Assembly (NCBI RefSeq): GCF_014489475.1
Contig: NZ_CP060820.1
Location: forward strand, 1,504,001 to 1,568,000
Source: Lysobacter terrestris
GTDB taxonomy: Bacteria > Pseudomonadota > Gammaproteobacteria > Xanthomonadales > Xanthomonadaceae
DNA length: 64,000 bases
Reading direction: 5' to 3'
Part shown: one piece after another, positions 49,741 to 59,382 of the stretch
Numbering within the stretch: the stretch's first letter is position 1
How the letters are laid out: each line of letters begins with the position of its first letter
Program-made: the position numbers and the translations under genes
Notes under the pieces: model-generated
What the model was told of the DNA's origin: nothing
The model's input: the letters and a program-made list of their open reading frames with translations, nothing else
Databases searched by the model: none

Positions 49741-49789
49741 AATCTGCCATCCCGCAGACCTGCCGCGCGCCACCGCGCCGCGAACGCCG

Positions 49790-50878
49790 ATGGAAGACGC
49801 CTACAAACCCGGAGCCCCGATCAAAGGCCGCGGCGCGGCGTCGTACGTGCACGGCCGCTACGCCGTCACCACCACCCAGGGCGTGGACGACGGCTGGGGC
49901 TCGGTCTACGCCGGCCTGGCCGAGGCGCCGCGGCCGGCGACCACGGTCACCGAGGAGCACGCGCGCAGCATCGTCAGCCGCAACGATTCGCCCGACATCG
50001 GCTTCGCCGCCTCGGTGAATCCCTACCGCGGTTGCGAACACGGCTGCGTGTACTGCTTCGCCCGGCCGTCGCACGCCTACCTCGACCTGTCGCCGGGGCT
50101 CGACTTCGAGACCCGGCTGTTCGCCAAGACCAACGCCGCCGAACGCCTGCGCGCGGAACTGTCGCGCCCGTCCTACCGCTGCACGCCGATCGCGTTGGGC
50201 ATCAACACCGACGCCTACCAGCCGATCGAGCGTCGCTACCGCATCACCCGCCAATGCCTGGAAGTGCTGGCGGAAACGAAACACCCGCTCAGCTTCATCA
50301 CCAAGAGCGCGTTGATCGAGCGCGACATCGACCTGCTGGCGGCAATGGCGCGCGAGCGCCTGGTCAACGTGTACTTCTCCGTCACCACGCTCGACAACCA
50401 CCTCGCCGCGAAGATGGAACCGCGCGCCTCCGCCCCGCACGCCAAGCTGCGGGCGATGCAGGCGCTGCATGAAGCGGGCGTGCCCGTTGGCGTGATGGCC
50501 GCGCCGATGATCCCGATGCTCAACGACCGCGAGCTCGAACACATCCTCGAAGCCGCTTACGACAACGGCGCGCGCGCCGCCGGCTACGTGCTGCTGCGCT
50601 TGCCGCACGAACTCAAGCAGGTCTGGCGCGAATGGCTGGAGCTGCATTACCCCGATCGCGCCGCGCACGTGATGAGCCTGGTCCAGCAGATGCGCGGCGG
50701 CAAGGATTACGACAGCGGCTTCGGCAAGCGCATGCGCGGCGAAGGGCCGTTCGCGCAGCTGTTGCAGCAACGCTTCGCCAAGGCGCATGCGCGGCTCGGC
50801 TTCGGCCGCTTGCCGCCGCTGGACGCCAGCCGCTTCACGCCACCGCGGGCGGCGTCGCCGCAGGGCGAGTTGTTCTGA
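49790..50878 (+). CDS. PA0069-family radical SAM protein
   Basis: A 362-residue radical SAM enzyme. The [4Fe-4S] motif is YRGCEHGCVYCFARPSHAYL, Cx3Cx2C, about residue 83. The core reads LGINTDAYQPIERRYRITRQCLEVLAETKHPLSFITKS, followed by VPVGVMAAPMIPMLND. The family (Rv2578c/PA0069, split from spore photoproduct lyase relatives) has no proven substrate, and DNA repair has been suspected. Start MEDAYKPGAPIKGRGAAS is characteristic. Confidence 0.88.
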   Translation: MEDAYKPGAPIKGRGAASYVHGRYAVTTTQGVDDGWGSVYAGLAEAPRPATTVTEEHARSIVSRNDSPDIGFAASVNPYRGCEHGCVYCFARPSHAYLDLSPGLDFETRLFAKTNAAERLRAELSRPSYRCTPIALGINTDAYQPIERRYRITRQCLEVLAETKHPLSFITKSALIERDIDLLAAMARERLVNVYFSVTTLDNHLAAKMEPRASAPHAKLRAMQALHEAGVPVGVMAAPMIPMLNDRELEHILEAAYDNGARAAGYVLLRLPHELKQVWREWLELHYPDRAAHVMSLVQQMRGGKDYDSGFGKRMRGEGPFAQLLQQRFAKAHARLGFGRLPPLDASRFTPPRAASPQGELF

Positions 50879-51024
50879 GAGGAATCACCGCGGCCGCGGT
50901 TTGAGGTCCGGCCCGGAAAGCGCACACGCCGATGTCCGCAGGCATTGCGATGTGTGGGCACTCCTCACGACGTGGAGCGATGGCGGCGCGGCATAATCGG
51001 ACCGACCGTTGCCGCCGTCAGTCC

Positions 51025-51759
51025 ATGACCGAAGCCGACCCCCAGCTCGCTGCGCTCGAAGCCGCCCGCCGGCAGCTGCAGCTGCTGACCGATGCGATCA
51101 CCCACGACCTGCGCGCGCCGTTGCGGGCGATCGACGGATTCGCCGGGCACCTGGCCGGCAGCGCCCACGAACGCCTGCAACCGCACGAGCGCGAGCAACT
51201 CGCGCGCATCCGCGCCGCCGCCACGCGCATGGGCGGCCTGCTCGACAAGCTCGGCGAGCTCTCGCGCGCCACCCATGTGGCGCTGCAGCCGGCGCCGGTC
51301 GATCTCAGCCTGCTGGCCGAATGGGTGCTTGCCGACCTGCAGGCCGCCGAGCCCGGGCGCCAGGCCGAAGTGCACGTCCAGCCCGGGCTGCGCGCGCACG
51401 GCGACGAGCGCCTGCTGCGGCAACTGCTCGCCGAGCTGCTGCACAACGCCTGGGCGTTCTCCGCGGCGGCGCCGCAGACCCGCATCGACGTGAGCGGCCG
51501 GCAGGAATCCGGCCGTTTCGTCCTCAGCATCCGCGACGCCGGCATCGGCTTCGACCCGCGCTACCTGGGCAAGCTGTTCGAACCGCTGCAGCGCCTGCAC
51601 GGCGTGGGGCAGGGCGCGGGCCACGGCCTGGGCCTGGCCATCGCCCGCCGCATCGCCGAACGCCACGGCGGCCGCATCAGCGCGATTTCACAAACCGGTG
51701 ACGGCGCGACCTTCACTGTCGAACTGCCGGACGCGCGAGAGACGCCGCATGGCGCATAA
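51025..51759 (+). CDS. Sensor histidine kinase lacking a sensor domain
   Basis: A 244-residue cytosolic kinase: a short coiled start, then the H-box AITHDLRAPLRAIDGFAGHLAG, the N-box LLHNAWAFS, DAGIGFDP and GHGLGLAIARRIAERHGG. No transmembrane or PAS domain. The end overlaps the response-regulator start by 11 bases, so the two are translationally coupled. The stimulus must come from another protein. Confidence 0.88.
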   Translation: MTEADPQLAALEAARRQLQLLTDAITHDLRAPLRAIDGFAGHLAGSAHERLQPHEREQLARIRAAATRMGGLLDKLGELSRATHVALQPAPVDLSLLAEWVLADLQAAEPGRQAEVHVQPGLRAHGDERLLRQLLAELLHNAWAFSAAAPQTRIDVSGRQESGRFVLSIRDAGIGFDPRYLGKLFEPLQRLHGVGQGAGHGLGLAIARRIAERHGGRISAISQTGDGATFTVELPDARETPHGA

Positions 51760-52186
51760 AGACATCCTGCTGGTGGAAGACAATCCCGACGACGTCGAGC
51801 TGACCCGGCTCGCGTTCGAGGAGGCGAACGTCGCCAACCGCATGATCGTGGTGCGCGACGGCGCCGAGGCGCTCGACTACCTGTTCGCGCGCGGCCGCTA
51901 CGCCGAGCGCGACCCGCGCGAGCTGCCGTCGATCGTGCTGCTCGACCTCAACCTGCCCAAGCTCGACGGCCGCGAAGTGCTGCAGGCGATCCGCGCCGAA
52001 CCGGCCACGCGCGAGTTGCCGGTGGTGGTGCTGACCACCAGCGCCGAGCCCTTCGATGTCGAGGCCAGCTACGCGCTGGGCGTGAACAGCTACATCCAGA
52101 AGCCGGTGGATTTCGAGCAGTTCGTGTGGGCGGTGCGCCAGGTCGGCCTGTACTGGCTGGTGCTGAACCAGCCGCGCGTGGCCTGA
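51749..52186 (+). CDS. Single-domain response regulator (Rcp1-like)
   Basis: A 145-residue receiver domain only. ILLVEDNPDDVELTRLAFEE, SIVLLDLNLPKLDGRE (phosphorylated Asp) and VLTTS...IQKPVDFEQF with the conserved Lys match the Rcp1 group found with phytochrome-type kinases. No output domain, so it passes the signal to other proteins or returns phosphate to a kinase. The partner is the overlapping kinase gene. Confidence 0.9.
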   Translation: MAHKDILLVEDNPDDVELTRLAFEEANVANRMIVVRDGAEALDYLFARGRYAERDPRELPSIVLLDLNLPKLDGREVLQAIRAEPATRELPVVVLTTSAEPFDVEASYALGVNSYIQKPVDFEQFVWAVRQVGLYWLVLNQPRVA

Positions 52187-52217
52187 GGCGCCGCGCGGCG
52201 AGTACCGCGCGCCGGCA

Positions 52218-53825
52218 TCAGCGCCGGTGGCCTACGAATCTGCGCGCATGCGCGAGTTCGCCGCGCTCCGATGCCGCATCGGCCTGGGCGAGCAGGCGCG
52301 CATAGGCGGCCTTCGCCGCGCGGCGATCGCCCGCGCGCTCGGCGGCCTGCGCGACGCCGTACAGGCTGTGCAGGCGGTTGGGATCGTTCACCAGCGACTG
52401 CGCGAAGACGGCGCGGGCCTGCGCCGGTTGCTCCAGTTGCAGCAGCAGGTCGCCGAGCATCTCGCGCACCGGCAACACCCGGCCCGGCATCATGATGTGC
52501 TCCTCGGTGCGGTCCTCGCGATCGGCCGTCTCGCGCATGAGCTGCAACGCCTCGTCGTTGCGACCCTCGGCGCGGGCGATCCATGCGGAAATCGCGCCGG
52601 CCTGGATGTCGGCCTGCTCGATCCAGTAGGCCTTCTTCTGCGCGACCATCGCGGCACGCAACGCGGCCAGGCGCGCGAGTTCCACCTTCGCGGCCGCCGC
52701 ATCGCCGCTGCGCGCCGCGCCCAGGCCGCGCGCGTACGCGTTCACCGCCTCGCCTTCGGGGAACGGACTCCAGTTGAACTGCGCCGGCGTGGGATGCAGC
52801 GCGAGCGTCGCGGCCGTCTTCCAGTCGCCGCGTTCGAGCGCGTAGCGCGCCGGAATCGCCGCGCCGGCGTAGGCGATCTGTCGCGTTTCCTCGTTCGGCT
52901 TCGTGGTGTCGACGAATTCGACCCAGCGCCGCGCCTCCGCATCGCGGGCGAGCTGCAGCGAGGCGTACACCAGGTAATCGGTGGCATGGTAGACGTCGCG
53001 ATCGCTGTGGGACGCCGCGCGCGAACGCGTGTTGGTGGCGATGGAATCCTGCCAGCGGCCCACGCGCGAGAAGATGTGCGAGGGCATGTGCAGCGCATGC
53101 GGCGAATCCGGCGCGATCGCGGCGTAGCGTTCGGCCGCGGCCACGCCCTGCGCGGCGATCGCGGGGAAGTCGTAGGCGTGGATCAGGAAGTGCGCGATGC
53201 CCGGGTGGTTGGGCTGCCTGGGAAACAGCGGCTCGAGCAGCTTCGCGCTGCGCAGCTGTTGCGCATAGGTCTGGTCGTTGCGGTCGGCGGTGACCTGCAA
53301 CCAGAACGCGTACAGGATCGTCGCTTCGGTGTCGTCGGGGTAGCGGGCGTGGAGCTGGGCGAGGGCGTTCTCGTAGGCCTTCGCGCGCTGTGCGAACGGC
53401 ATGCTGGCGTGGTCCTTGAACACCAGTGCCACCGCGTCGATGTAGTCGCGTTCGCGCGGCGTGCGGCCGCCGAGGCGCTTCGCCTGCTGCACCGCGTCCC
53501 AGCCCTGCTGCTCCTGCTTCGGCGTCGGCGGCGAGCCCAGGGCGTTGTCGATGCTGGCGACCGCCTTGGCCCAGTACGCCATCGCGCAGGTCGGGTCGGC
53601 CGCGAGCACGTCCGCGATGGCGCGGTCGATTTCTTCCCAGTAGAACGAGTACAGCAGCGCGACCGTGGTGTTGAACTTTTCCTGCGCGGCCGGCGTGCAC
53701 GACACCGGGAAGTTCACGTCGCCCAGCGCGGCCGCACCGTGGTGGTCGTGTTCCTGCGCACGGGCCTGGCCGAGACCCAGGCCGGTGGCGACGACGGCGG
53801 ACAGGACCGGAAGCAACACCTTCAT
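52218..53825 (-). CDS. Large periplasmic TPR-like protein
   Basis: A 535-residue exported protein (signal VLLPVLSAVVATGLGLGQARAQ, residues 1-24). The mature part is helical repeats of TPR type. It includes ALLYSFYWEEIDRAIADVLAADPTCAMAYWAKAVAS, the family motif HPGIAHFLIHAYDFP and LHMPSHIFSRVGRWQDSI. The conserved His in these motifs may bind a metal. Similar proteins occur in many proteobacteria, but no function is established. Confidence 0.7.
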   Translation of the reverse strand: MKVLLPVLSAVVATGLGLGQARAQEHDHHGAAALGDVNFPVSCTPAAQEKFNTTVALLYSFYWEEIDRAIADVLAADPTCAMAYWAKAVASIDNALGSPPTPKQEQQGWDAVQQAKRLGGRTPRERDYIDAVALVFKDHASMPFAQRAKAYENALAQLHARYPDDTEATILYAFWLQVTADRNDQTYAQQLRSAKLLEPLFPRQPNHPGIAHFLIHAYDFPAIAAQGVAAAERYAAIAPDSPHALHMPSHIFSRVGRWQDSIATNTRSRAASHSDRDVYHATDYLVYASLQLARDAEARRWVEFVDTTKPNEETRQIAYAGAAIPARYALERGDWKTAATLALHPTPAQFNWSPFPEGEAVNAYARGLGAARSGDAAAAKVELARLAALRAAMVAQKKAYWIEQADIQAGAISAWIARAEGRNDEALQLMRETADREDRTEEHIMMPGRVLPVREMLGDLLLQLEQPAQARAVFAQSLVNDPNRLHSLYGVAQAAERAGDRRAAKAAYARLLAQADAASERGELAHARRFVGHRR

Positions 53826-53950
53826 GTCGGGCTCCTTGCGCAGGGACGGTCGGACGCGGCAAACACACTGGCCAACGCAAGAGTAGCCGCGCCGCGGACA
53901 CTCCCGCTACCGCGCCAACGGGCCCTGCCGTGGCGTGCCGTAGCGGGCGC

Positions 53951-54664
53951 TCAGCCCTTGCCGAACAGCGCTTCCGCGCGCTGGAACAGGATCCAGCTGG
54001 TCGCGATGAACTTGTCGCCGCCGTGCGGGCGGTTGCCGCGGTGCGTGTGGGTGAACGCGGCCGGCGCGATCAGCAGCGAACCGGTGCGCGGCGTGATCTT
54101 GCGCTGCTGGTAGAGGAACTCGGTTTCGCCCTCGGCGAAGCCGTCGTTGAGGTAGATCGTCCACAGCAGGTGGCGGTGCAGCGTGTCGGCGCCGGGATCG
54201 CGCGGGTACAGCTCGCAGTGCCAATAGGGATAACCGCCGCGGCCGCCGGTGTAGCGCTGCAGGTTGATCGCGCCGGGGCGCAGCACGGTCTGCACGATCG
54301 GCGTAAGCGCCGCGTCGTCCATGGCCTGCAGGCGTTCGGCGGTGAGGCGGTGGCGGCTGCCGTCCGCGCCGGGGATTTCCAGCATCAGCGGCGCGATCAG
54401 CGTGTGCGGGTAGCGGCGCAGGTAGGCGAGCAGGCCGCGGAACACCGCCTGGTTGAGCTGCGCCTCGGCGTCGCGCCATTCCGGCTTGCCGGCGAGGGAG
54501 ATGTCGCGGCTGTCCTTCAGCTCGGGCAAGACGCCGCCGCCGACGCGGCCGGGCTCGTCGGCCTTGCTCGCGCCGAAGCGCTCGACCAGCGCCGCGCAGG
54601 CCTCGCGCGACAGCGCGTCGTCGTAGACCTCGATGAAGTCGGCGATGGCTTCGTTCGTGCTCAT
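53951..54664 (-). CDS. 2OG-Fe(II) oxygenase superfamily protein
   Basis: A 237-residue protein. The double-stranded beta-helix has YPYWHCELYPRD (the first His with the E/D ligand) and AFTHTHRGNRPHGGDKFIATSWIL with the second His and the Arg. Relatives hydroxylate amino-acid side chains or small substrates. Separated from fbp by 60 bases on the same strand. Substrate unknown. Confidence 0.72.
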   Translation of the reverse strand: MSTNEAIADFIEVYDDALSREACAALVERFGASKADEPGRVGGGVLPELKDSRDISLAGKPEWRDAEAQLNQAVFRGLLAYLRRYPHTLIAPLMLEIPGADGSRHRLTAERLQAMDDAALTPIVQTVLRPGAINLQRYTGGRGGYPYWHCELYPRDPGADTLHRHLLWTIYLNDGFAEGETEFLYQQRKITPRTGSLLIAPAAFTHTHRGNRPHGGDKFIATSWILFQRAEALFGKG

Positions 54665-54724
54665 GTGGCGTGGCGTCGGCGTGGCAGGCGGGAAGCGCGG
54701 TCAAGCACTTCCCGCGTGCATGGC

Positions 54725-55783
54725 TCAGGCGGTCGCGGCGACGTCGGCGTGCGCGGCGTCGTGCTCGCGGTGGTAGCGCGTCGCGACTTCGACTTCCTGC
54801 TTCGAGCCGAGGAACACCGGCACGCGCATGTGCAGGCCGGTCGGCTGCACTTCCAGCATGCGCACGCGGCCGGTGGTCGCCGCGCCGCCGGCCTGTTCGA
54901 CCAGGAAGCTCATCGGATTGGCTTCGTACATCAGGCGCAGCTTGCCGCCCTTGGGTGCGCACTTGCTGTCGAGCGGATAGCTGAAGATGCCGCCGCGGGT
55001 GAGGATGCGGTGCACGTCGGCCACCATCGAGGCGACCCAGCGCATGTTGAAGTCCTTGCCGCGCGGGCCTTCCTTGCCGGTGAGCAGGTCGCCGACGTAG
55101 TGCTGCATCGGCGCTTCCCAGAAGCGCTGGTTGGACATGTTGACCGCGAATTCCTTGGTCTCTTCCGGAATCTGCATGCCGCGCGTGGTCAGCACGAAGG
55201 AACCGACCTCGCGGTCCAGGGTGAACGCGTGCGTGCCGTGGCCGACGGTGAGCACGAGCATGGTGCTCGGGCCGTAGGTGCAGTAGCCGGCGGCGACCTG
55301 CGCGGTACCTGGCTGCAGGAAGTGCTCGTCGCCCGGCGTGGTCACGCCATCGGGGCAACGCAACACCGAGAAGATCGTGCCGACCGAGATGTTGACGTCG
55401 ATGTTGGACGAGCCGTCGAGCGGATCGAACATCAGCAGGTAGTTGCCGCGCGGATAGACGTCGGGGATCGCCTGGCTGTGGTCCATTTCTTCCGAGGCGA
55501 GGCCGGCGAGGTGGCCGCCCCAGGCGTTGGCTTCGAGCAGGATCTCGTTGCTGAGCACGTCGAGCTTCTTCTGCGCCTCGCCCTGGATGTTCATGCTGGC
55601 CACGCCGGGGCTGCCGGCGTCGCCGAGCACGCCGCCCAGCGCGCCCTTGCCGACCGCGATCGAGATGGTCTTGCAGGCGCGGGCGACCACTTCGATCAGC
55701 AGGCGCAGTTCGGCGTTGATGTGGCCGGCGCGCTCTTCCTCGATCAGGAAGCGGGTCAGGGAAATGGAGCTGGAACTGGACAT
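54725..55783 (-). CDS. fbp: Fructose-1,6-bisphosphatase class I
   Basis: A 352-residue gluconeogenic enzyme that hydrolyses fructose 1,6-bisphosphate to fructose 6-phosphate with Mg. The metal-binding motif is [31 protein letters not shown] supplies the preceding Glu and [21 protein letters not shown] the substrate site. Start [13 protein letters not shown] was chosen over a longer in-frame reading that adds a Pro-rich leader. Confidence 0.94.
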   Translation of the reverse strand: MSSSSSISLTRFLIEEERAGHINAELRLLIEVVARACKTISIAVGKGALGGVLGDAGSPGVASMNIQGEAQKKLDVLSNEILLEANAWGGHLAGLASEEMDHSQAIPDVYPRGNYLLMFDPLDGSSNIDVNISVGTIFSVLRCPDGVTTPGDEHFLQPGTAQVAAGYCTYGPSTMLVLTVGHGTHAFTLDREVGSFVLTTRGMQIPEETKEFAVNMSNQRFWEAPMQHYVGDLLTGKEGPRGKDFNMRWVASMVADVHRILTRGGIFSYPLDSKCAPKGGKLRLMYEANPMSFLVEQAGGAATTGRVRMLEVQPTGLHMRVPVFLGSKQEVEVATRYHREHDAAHADVAATA

Positions 55784-55882
55784 GGCGGGCGGGCAGGGTG
55801 GCGGCGGAAGGGCCGCCATTGTCGCCGATGCACGGCCGCGCCGCCCGCGAACAGCACCGGGCGGCCGAAGGGAGGGCGGAAC

Positions 55883-56206
55883 TCAGGCGACCTTGCGGGT
55901 CGCGCGCGCCGCGTGCCGGTGCACCACCGCGGCCAGGCTCTGCCGCGCCATGGTCAGCATCAGCAGCGGGGCGGCCGGATCGGCCGCGGTCAACACGCGC
56001 CGCGCGGCGTCGAGCACGTCGTTGACCATCTGCCCGGTGTCGGGGCCGAGCAGGATGCGCAGGCCGCGCGAGGCGCCGTCCAGGTGGCGTTCGGCATCCG
56101 GGCCGCAACCGCGGCCGGCGCGACGCACGACCAGCAGCATCGCCGCATCGAGGCGCGCGAGCGCTTGCAGCAGTTCGTCGGCGGTAGCGGGCGTGGAAGT
56201 GTTCAT
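55883..56206 (-). CDS. Small hypothetical protein
   Basis: A 107-residue, Ala/Leu-rich, probably helical protein (DELLQALARLDAAMLLVVRRAGRG, LLMLTMARQSLAAVVHRHAARATRK). No signal peptide, domain or clear family. The start MNTSTPATAD lies after a longer in-frame ATG that lacks a ribosome site. Orientation matches fbp, 99 bases upstream of it. Function unknown. Confidence 0.45.
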   Translation of the reverse strand: MNTSTPATADELLQALARLDAAMLLVVRRAGRGCGPDAERHLDGASRGLRILLGPDTGQMVNDVLDAARRVLTAADPAAPLLMLTMARQSLAAVVHRHAARATRKVA

Positions 56207-56572
56207 GCGGATCAGTCTCGGCGCGGGGCGTCGCAACAGCTGAGATGCCACCCCTCAGTACGCATTCGGGTGCGGGTGGCGGACAGGGAGCAGCGTGCGT
56301 GCGGCGCGGTGGGTGGGTGGTGAAGGCGAGCGCCGGGCCGCGCGTTGCGTTCAGGTTCGGCGTCGATCGCGTGTCGATCCGCCTGCTGGCAACGCGCACG
56401 CCGAGCGCGCGCCTGGCACGCAAGCTGCCGCGCGCCTGCTGACAACAGGCTGGCAGCAGGACCGGCGCAGGCTGCAGTTCCCAAGCAGGAGCCGTGCCAT
56501 GTCGCCCGACCGGATGTTGTCAGCCTTACGTTGCGGCGTTGTTGCCGGACGCGTTCGCACGGCGGTGGCGTG
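56207..56572. other. Intergenic region without recognisable gene
   Basis: These 366 bases between the small hypothetical gene and the Tat-exported gene contain only short shadow frames. No clear promoter, terminator or repeat was found. Confidence 0.5.
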
Positions 56573-57130
56573 ATGGCCAGCCGCCGCGATTTCCTCGCCG
56601 GTGCCGCCACGCTGGCCGCGGCGCTGCCGGCCGCGTCGCTGCTCGCCGCCACTGCGCCCGCGCGTGGCGACGCCGACGACGGCCGCCACGATTTCGATTT
56701 CTTCCACGGCTGCTGGCAGGTGCACAACCGTCGCCTCACGCAGCGCAATGCGGGCCCCGCCGAGTGGCGCGAATTCCCGGCCACGCTCGATTGCCGCCCG
56801 TTGCTCGGCGGGCTCGGCAACATCGACGAGTACCGCAGCGCCGAGGTGCAGGGCCTGACCCTGCGCCTGTTCGATCCGCAACAACGGCGCTGGAGCGACC
56901 GCTGGGCGAGCGCACGCGACGGCCTGCTCGGCTTGCCGGCCTACGGGTCCTTCCGCGACGGCGTCGGCCGCTTCGTCGGCGAGGACCGCGACGACGGCGG
57001 TCGCATCCTGTCGCGCGCGCTGTGGACCGACATCGGTCCGAATGCGTTCGTGTGGGAACAGGCCGCCTCGCGCGACGACGGCGCGAGCTGGGACACCAAC
57101 TGGATCATGCGCATCACGCGCGCGGAGTAG
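56573..57130 (+). CDS. Tat-exported DUF1579-like protein
   Basis: A 185-residue protein with a twin-arginine signal (SRRDFLAGAATLAAALPAASLLA), so it is exported folded. The mature domain begins RHDFDFFHGCWQVHNRRL and continues LDCRPLLGGLGNIDEYRS, then LRLFDPQQRRWSDRWAS and WDTNWIMRITR. That is the calycin-like DUF1579 layout. The next gene contains the same domain without a signal peptide. Function unknown. Confidence 0.7.
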   Translation: MASRRDFLAGAATLAAALPAASLLAATAPARGDADDGRHDFDFFHGCWQVHNRRLTQRNAGPAEWREFPATLDCRPLLGGLGNIDEYRSAEVQGLTLRLFDPQQRRWSDRWASARDGLLGLPAYGSFRDGVGRFVGEDRDDGGRILSRALWTDIGPNAFVWEQAASRDDGASWDTNWIMRITRAE

Positions 57131-57133
57131 GCG

Positions 57134-58354
57134 ATGGACACGAACCCCCGGCGCGATGGCCGCCACGATTTCGACTTCATCCACGGGCGCTGGCGCGTGC
57201 AGAACGAACGCCTGCAGCAGCGCCTGACCGGCAGCGACACATGGGAGGTGTTCGTCGCCCACGACGAATGTCGGCCGCTGCTCGGCGGCATCGGCAACCT
57301 GGAGGAATTCCACAGCGACTGGAACGGCGGCTTCGAAGGCCTCGCGCTGCGCCTGTACGACGTCGCCGCGAACGAATGGCGCATCCACTGGGCCAGCGAT
57401 CGTGGCGGCGTGCTGGAGCCGGCGGTGAGCGGGCGCTTCGACGCGGGCGTGGGCACGTTCCTCGGCCACGACACGCACGCCGGGCAGCCGGTGCGCGTGC
57501 GCTTCCGCTGGGAGCACACCAGCGCGAACACGGCGCACTGGCAGCAGGCGTTTTCCGCCGACGACGGCGCGAGCTGGGAGACCAACTGGCACATGTGGTT
57601 CCGTCGCCTCGACGACGCGGGCCGCCTGCGGCACGAGGACCACGTGCTGGAGCTGCGCCAGTACACGTTGCACCCCGGCCAGCGCGACGTGCTGGTGGAG
57701 CTGTTCGAGCGCGAATTCGTCGAGACGCAGGAAGCGGTCGGCATGCACGTGCTCGGCACCTTCCGCGACCTCGACGCGCCGGACCGCTTCGTCTGGCTGC
57801 GCAGCTTCCCCTCGATGGCCGCGCGCGCGGACGCGCTGCAGGCGTTCTATGGCGGCCCGGTGTGGCAACAGCATCGCGCGGCCGCCAACGCCACCATGAT
57901 CGACAGCGACAACGTGCTGCTGCTGCAGCCGGCGGAGGCGAACGCGGGCACGACCACGGCGACGCCGCCGCGCCCTGCGCCGGGCGCAGCGGTTCCGGCC
58001 GGCGCGTGGTGCCTGGGCACCTGCGCGTTGACGCAGCCCGCGCAGGACGGCTTCGCCGCCCGCTTCGAACGCGAGCTGGCGCCGCGCCTGCAGGCGCACG
58101 GCGCGCGCATCGTCGCCCGCTATGTCACCGACGCGAGCGCGAACACCTTCCCGCGCCTGCCGGTGCGCGAGGGCGAACGCGTGTTCGTGTGGCTGGCGCG
58201 CTTCGACGACGTGGCCGCGCTGGATGCGCACCTGCACGCGTTGCGTGGCGATGCCGGGTGGCGCGACGCGCTGGCGTCGGCGTTGCTGGACGAACTGCGC
58301 GAACCACCGGAGTTGCGCCGCTTGCTGCCGACCGCGCGTTCGGAACTGCGCTGA
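57134..58354 (+). CDS. DUF1579-like domain fused to NIPSNAP domains
   Basis: A 406-residue cytosolic protein starting three bases after its neighbour. Residues 1-165 repeat the neighbour's domain (RHDFDFIHGRWRVQNERL, RPLLGGIGNLEEFHS, SWETNWHMWFRR). Then comes LELRQYTLHPGQRDVLVELFEREFVETQEAVGMHVLGTFRDLDAPDRFVWLRSF, a NIPSNAP-like stress-responsive ferredoxin fold. A second, similar fold may occupy residues 290-385 (AWCLGTCALTQPAQDGFAARFERELAPRLQAHGARIVARYVTD, VFVWLARFDD). The cytosolic protein probably works on the same ligand as its exported neighbour. Function unknown. Confidence 0.7.
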   Translation: MDTNPRRDGRHDFDFIHGRWRVQNERLQQRLTGSDTWEVFVAHDECRPLLGGIGNLEEFHSDWNGGFEGLALRLYDVAANEWRIHWASDRGGVLEPAVSGRFDAGVGTFLGHDTHAGQPVRVRFRWEHTSANTAHWQQAFSADDGASWETNWHMWFRRLDDAGRLRHEDHVLELRQYTLHPGQRDVLVELFEREFVETQEAVGMHVLGTFRDLDAPDRFVWLRSFPSMAARADALQAFYGGPVWQQHRAAANATMIDSDNVLLLQPAEANAGTTTATPPRPAPGAAVPAGAWCLGTCALTQPAQDGFAARFERELAPRLQAHGARIVARYVTDASANTFPRLPVREGERVFVWLARFDDVAALDAHLHALRGDAGWRDALASALLDELREPPELRRLLPTARSELR

Positions 58355-58412
58355 GCGCGGCGTGCAGCGGCCGCGACTTTGAATTGACGCGGAGTCGACG
58401 CCATCATGCCGC

Positions 58413-59105
58413 ATGCGCCGCGCCGACCGCCTGTTCCTGCTGATCCATGCCCTGCGCGGCCGCCGTTCGGCGATCACCGCGCAGCAGCTCGCGCAGACCC
58501 TGCAGGTCTCGCTGCGCACGGTCTACCGTGACGTCGCCGACCTGCAGCTGTCGGGCGTGCCGATCGAGGGCGAAGCCGGCGTCGGCTACATGCTGCGCAA
58601 GGGCGCCGACATCCCGCCGCTGATGTTCAACGAGGACGAGCTCGAAGCCCTGGTGGTCGGCACGCGTTTCGTCCGTGCCTTCGGCGGCGAGCGCCTGGGC
58701 CGTGGCGCCACCGCGGCGTTGCTGAAGATCGAAGCGGTGCTGCCCGACGCCTTGCGCGAGCGCAGCCGCCGCACCCGCATCTTCGCCCCGCAGGTCGCGG
58801 GCCGCATCGAGAACAGCGGCCTGATCGACGCGCTGCACGCGGCAATCGAACGCCGCCAGGTGCTGCGCCTGGACTACCGCGACGGTCACGGTGCGGTCAG
58901 CGCGCGCGAGGTGGAACCGCTCGCGCTCGCCTTCTGGGGCGGCACCTGGACGCTGGGTGCGTGGTGCCGGTTGCGCGGCGACTTCCGCAGCTTCCGCCCG
59001 GACCGGATCGCGGCGCACGCGCCCAGCGGCGAGATCTTCGCCGACGATCCGGCGCGCAACCTCGACGCCTACCTGCGCGCGGTGGGTACGCGCAGTACGG
59101 GATAG
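58413..59105 (+). CDS. WYL-domain transcriptional regulator (YafY-type)
   Basis: A 230-residue regulator. The N-terminal HTH_11 (ADRLFLLIHALRGRRSAITAQQLAQTLQVSLRTVYRDVADLQLSGVPIEGEAGVGYML) is followed by the WYL domain (VLRLDYRDGHGAVSAREVEPLALAFWGGTWTLGAWCRLRGDFRSFRPDRI), which senses small ligands or nucleic acid. It lies 58 bases past the DUF1579-NIPSNAP gene in the same orientation and may control that pair. Confidence 0.88.
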   Translation: MRRADRLFLLIHALRGRRSAITAQQLAQTLQVSLRTVYRDVADLQLSGVPIEGEAGVGYMLRKGADIPPLMFNEDELEALVVGTRFVRAFGGERLGRGATAALLKIEAVLPDALRERSRRTRIFAPQVAGRIENSGLIDALHAAIERRQVLRLDYRDGHGAVSAREVEPLALAFWGGTWTLGAWCRLRGDFRSFRPDRIAAHAPSGEIFADDPARNLDAYLRAVGTRSTG

Positions 59106-59126
59106 CGCGCGCAGTGAAGAAGCATT

Positions 59127-59373
59127 CCTTCTCCCCGCTTGGCGGGGAGAAGGTCGAAGCGGCGGCAGCCGCTGAGGGCAGGGCGGATGAGGGGCGTGCG
59201 CAGCGAGCTGCTCCTTTGTCGCGTCCGTCACGTCCCCTCACCTTGCGTTGCTGGGCGCAACGCGGTCCCTCGCTATGCCCCGGCCCTTGCACGCAGCGCA
59301 AGGGCGTTCAGTCGGGCGTGCGCCAGTGGCGCACAAGCGCCCGCCTTCACCCCGCACGCGGGGCGAGGGAGCC
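59127..59373. repeat. Interspersed palindromic intergenic repeat, copy 2
   Basis: The modules TTCTCCCCGC...GCGGGGAGAAGG, GCGGATGAGGGGC, CCCCTCACC...GCGGTCCCTC and CCCGCACGCGGGGCGAGGGA recur in the order of the 19195-19330 copy, with an insert of about 100 bases. It fills the gap between the WYL regulator and the MocR gene; no gene is seen within it. Confidence 0.65.
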
Positions 59374-59382
59374 GTTGGCCCT

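Noticed and set aside
56207-56572. A coding region in the gap before the Tat-exported protein
   Set aside because: Only short frames without signal, domain or ribosome site; several lie inside the larger shadow frames of adjacent genes.
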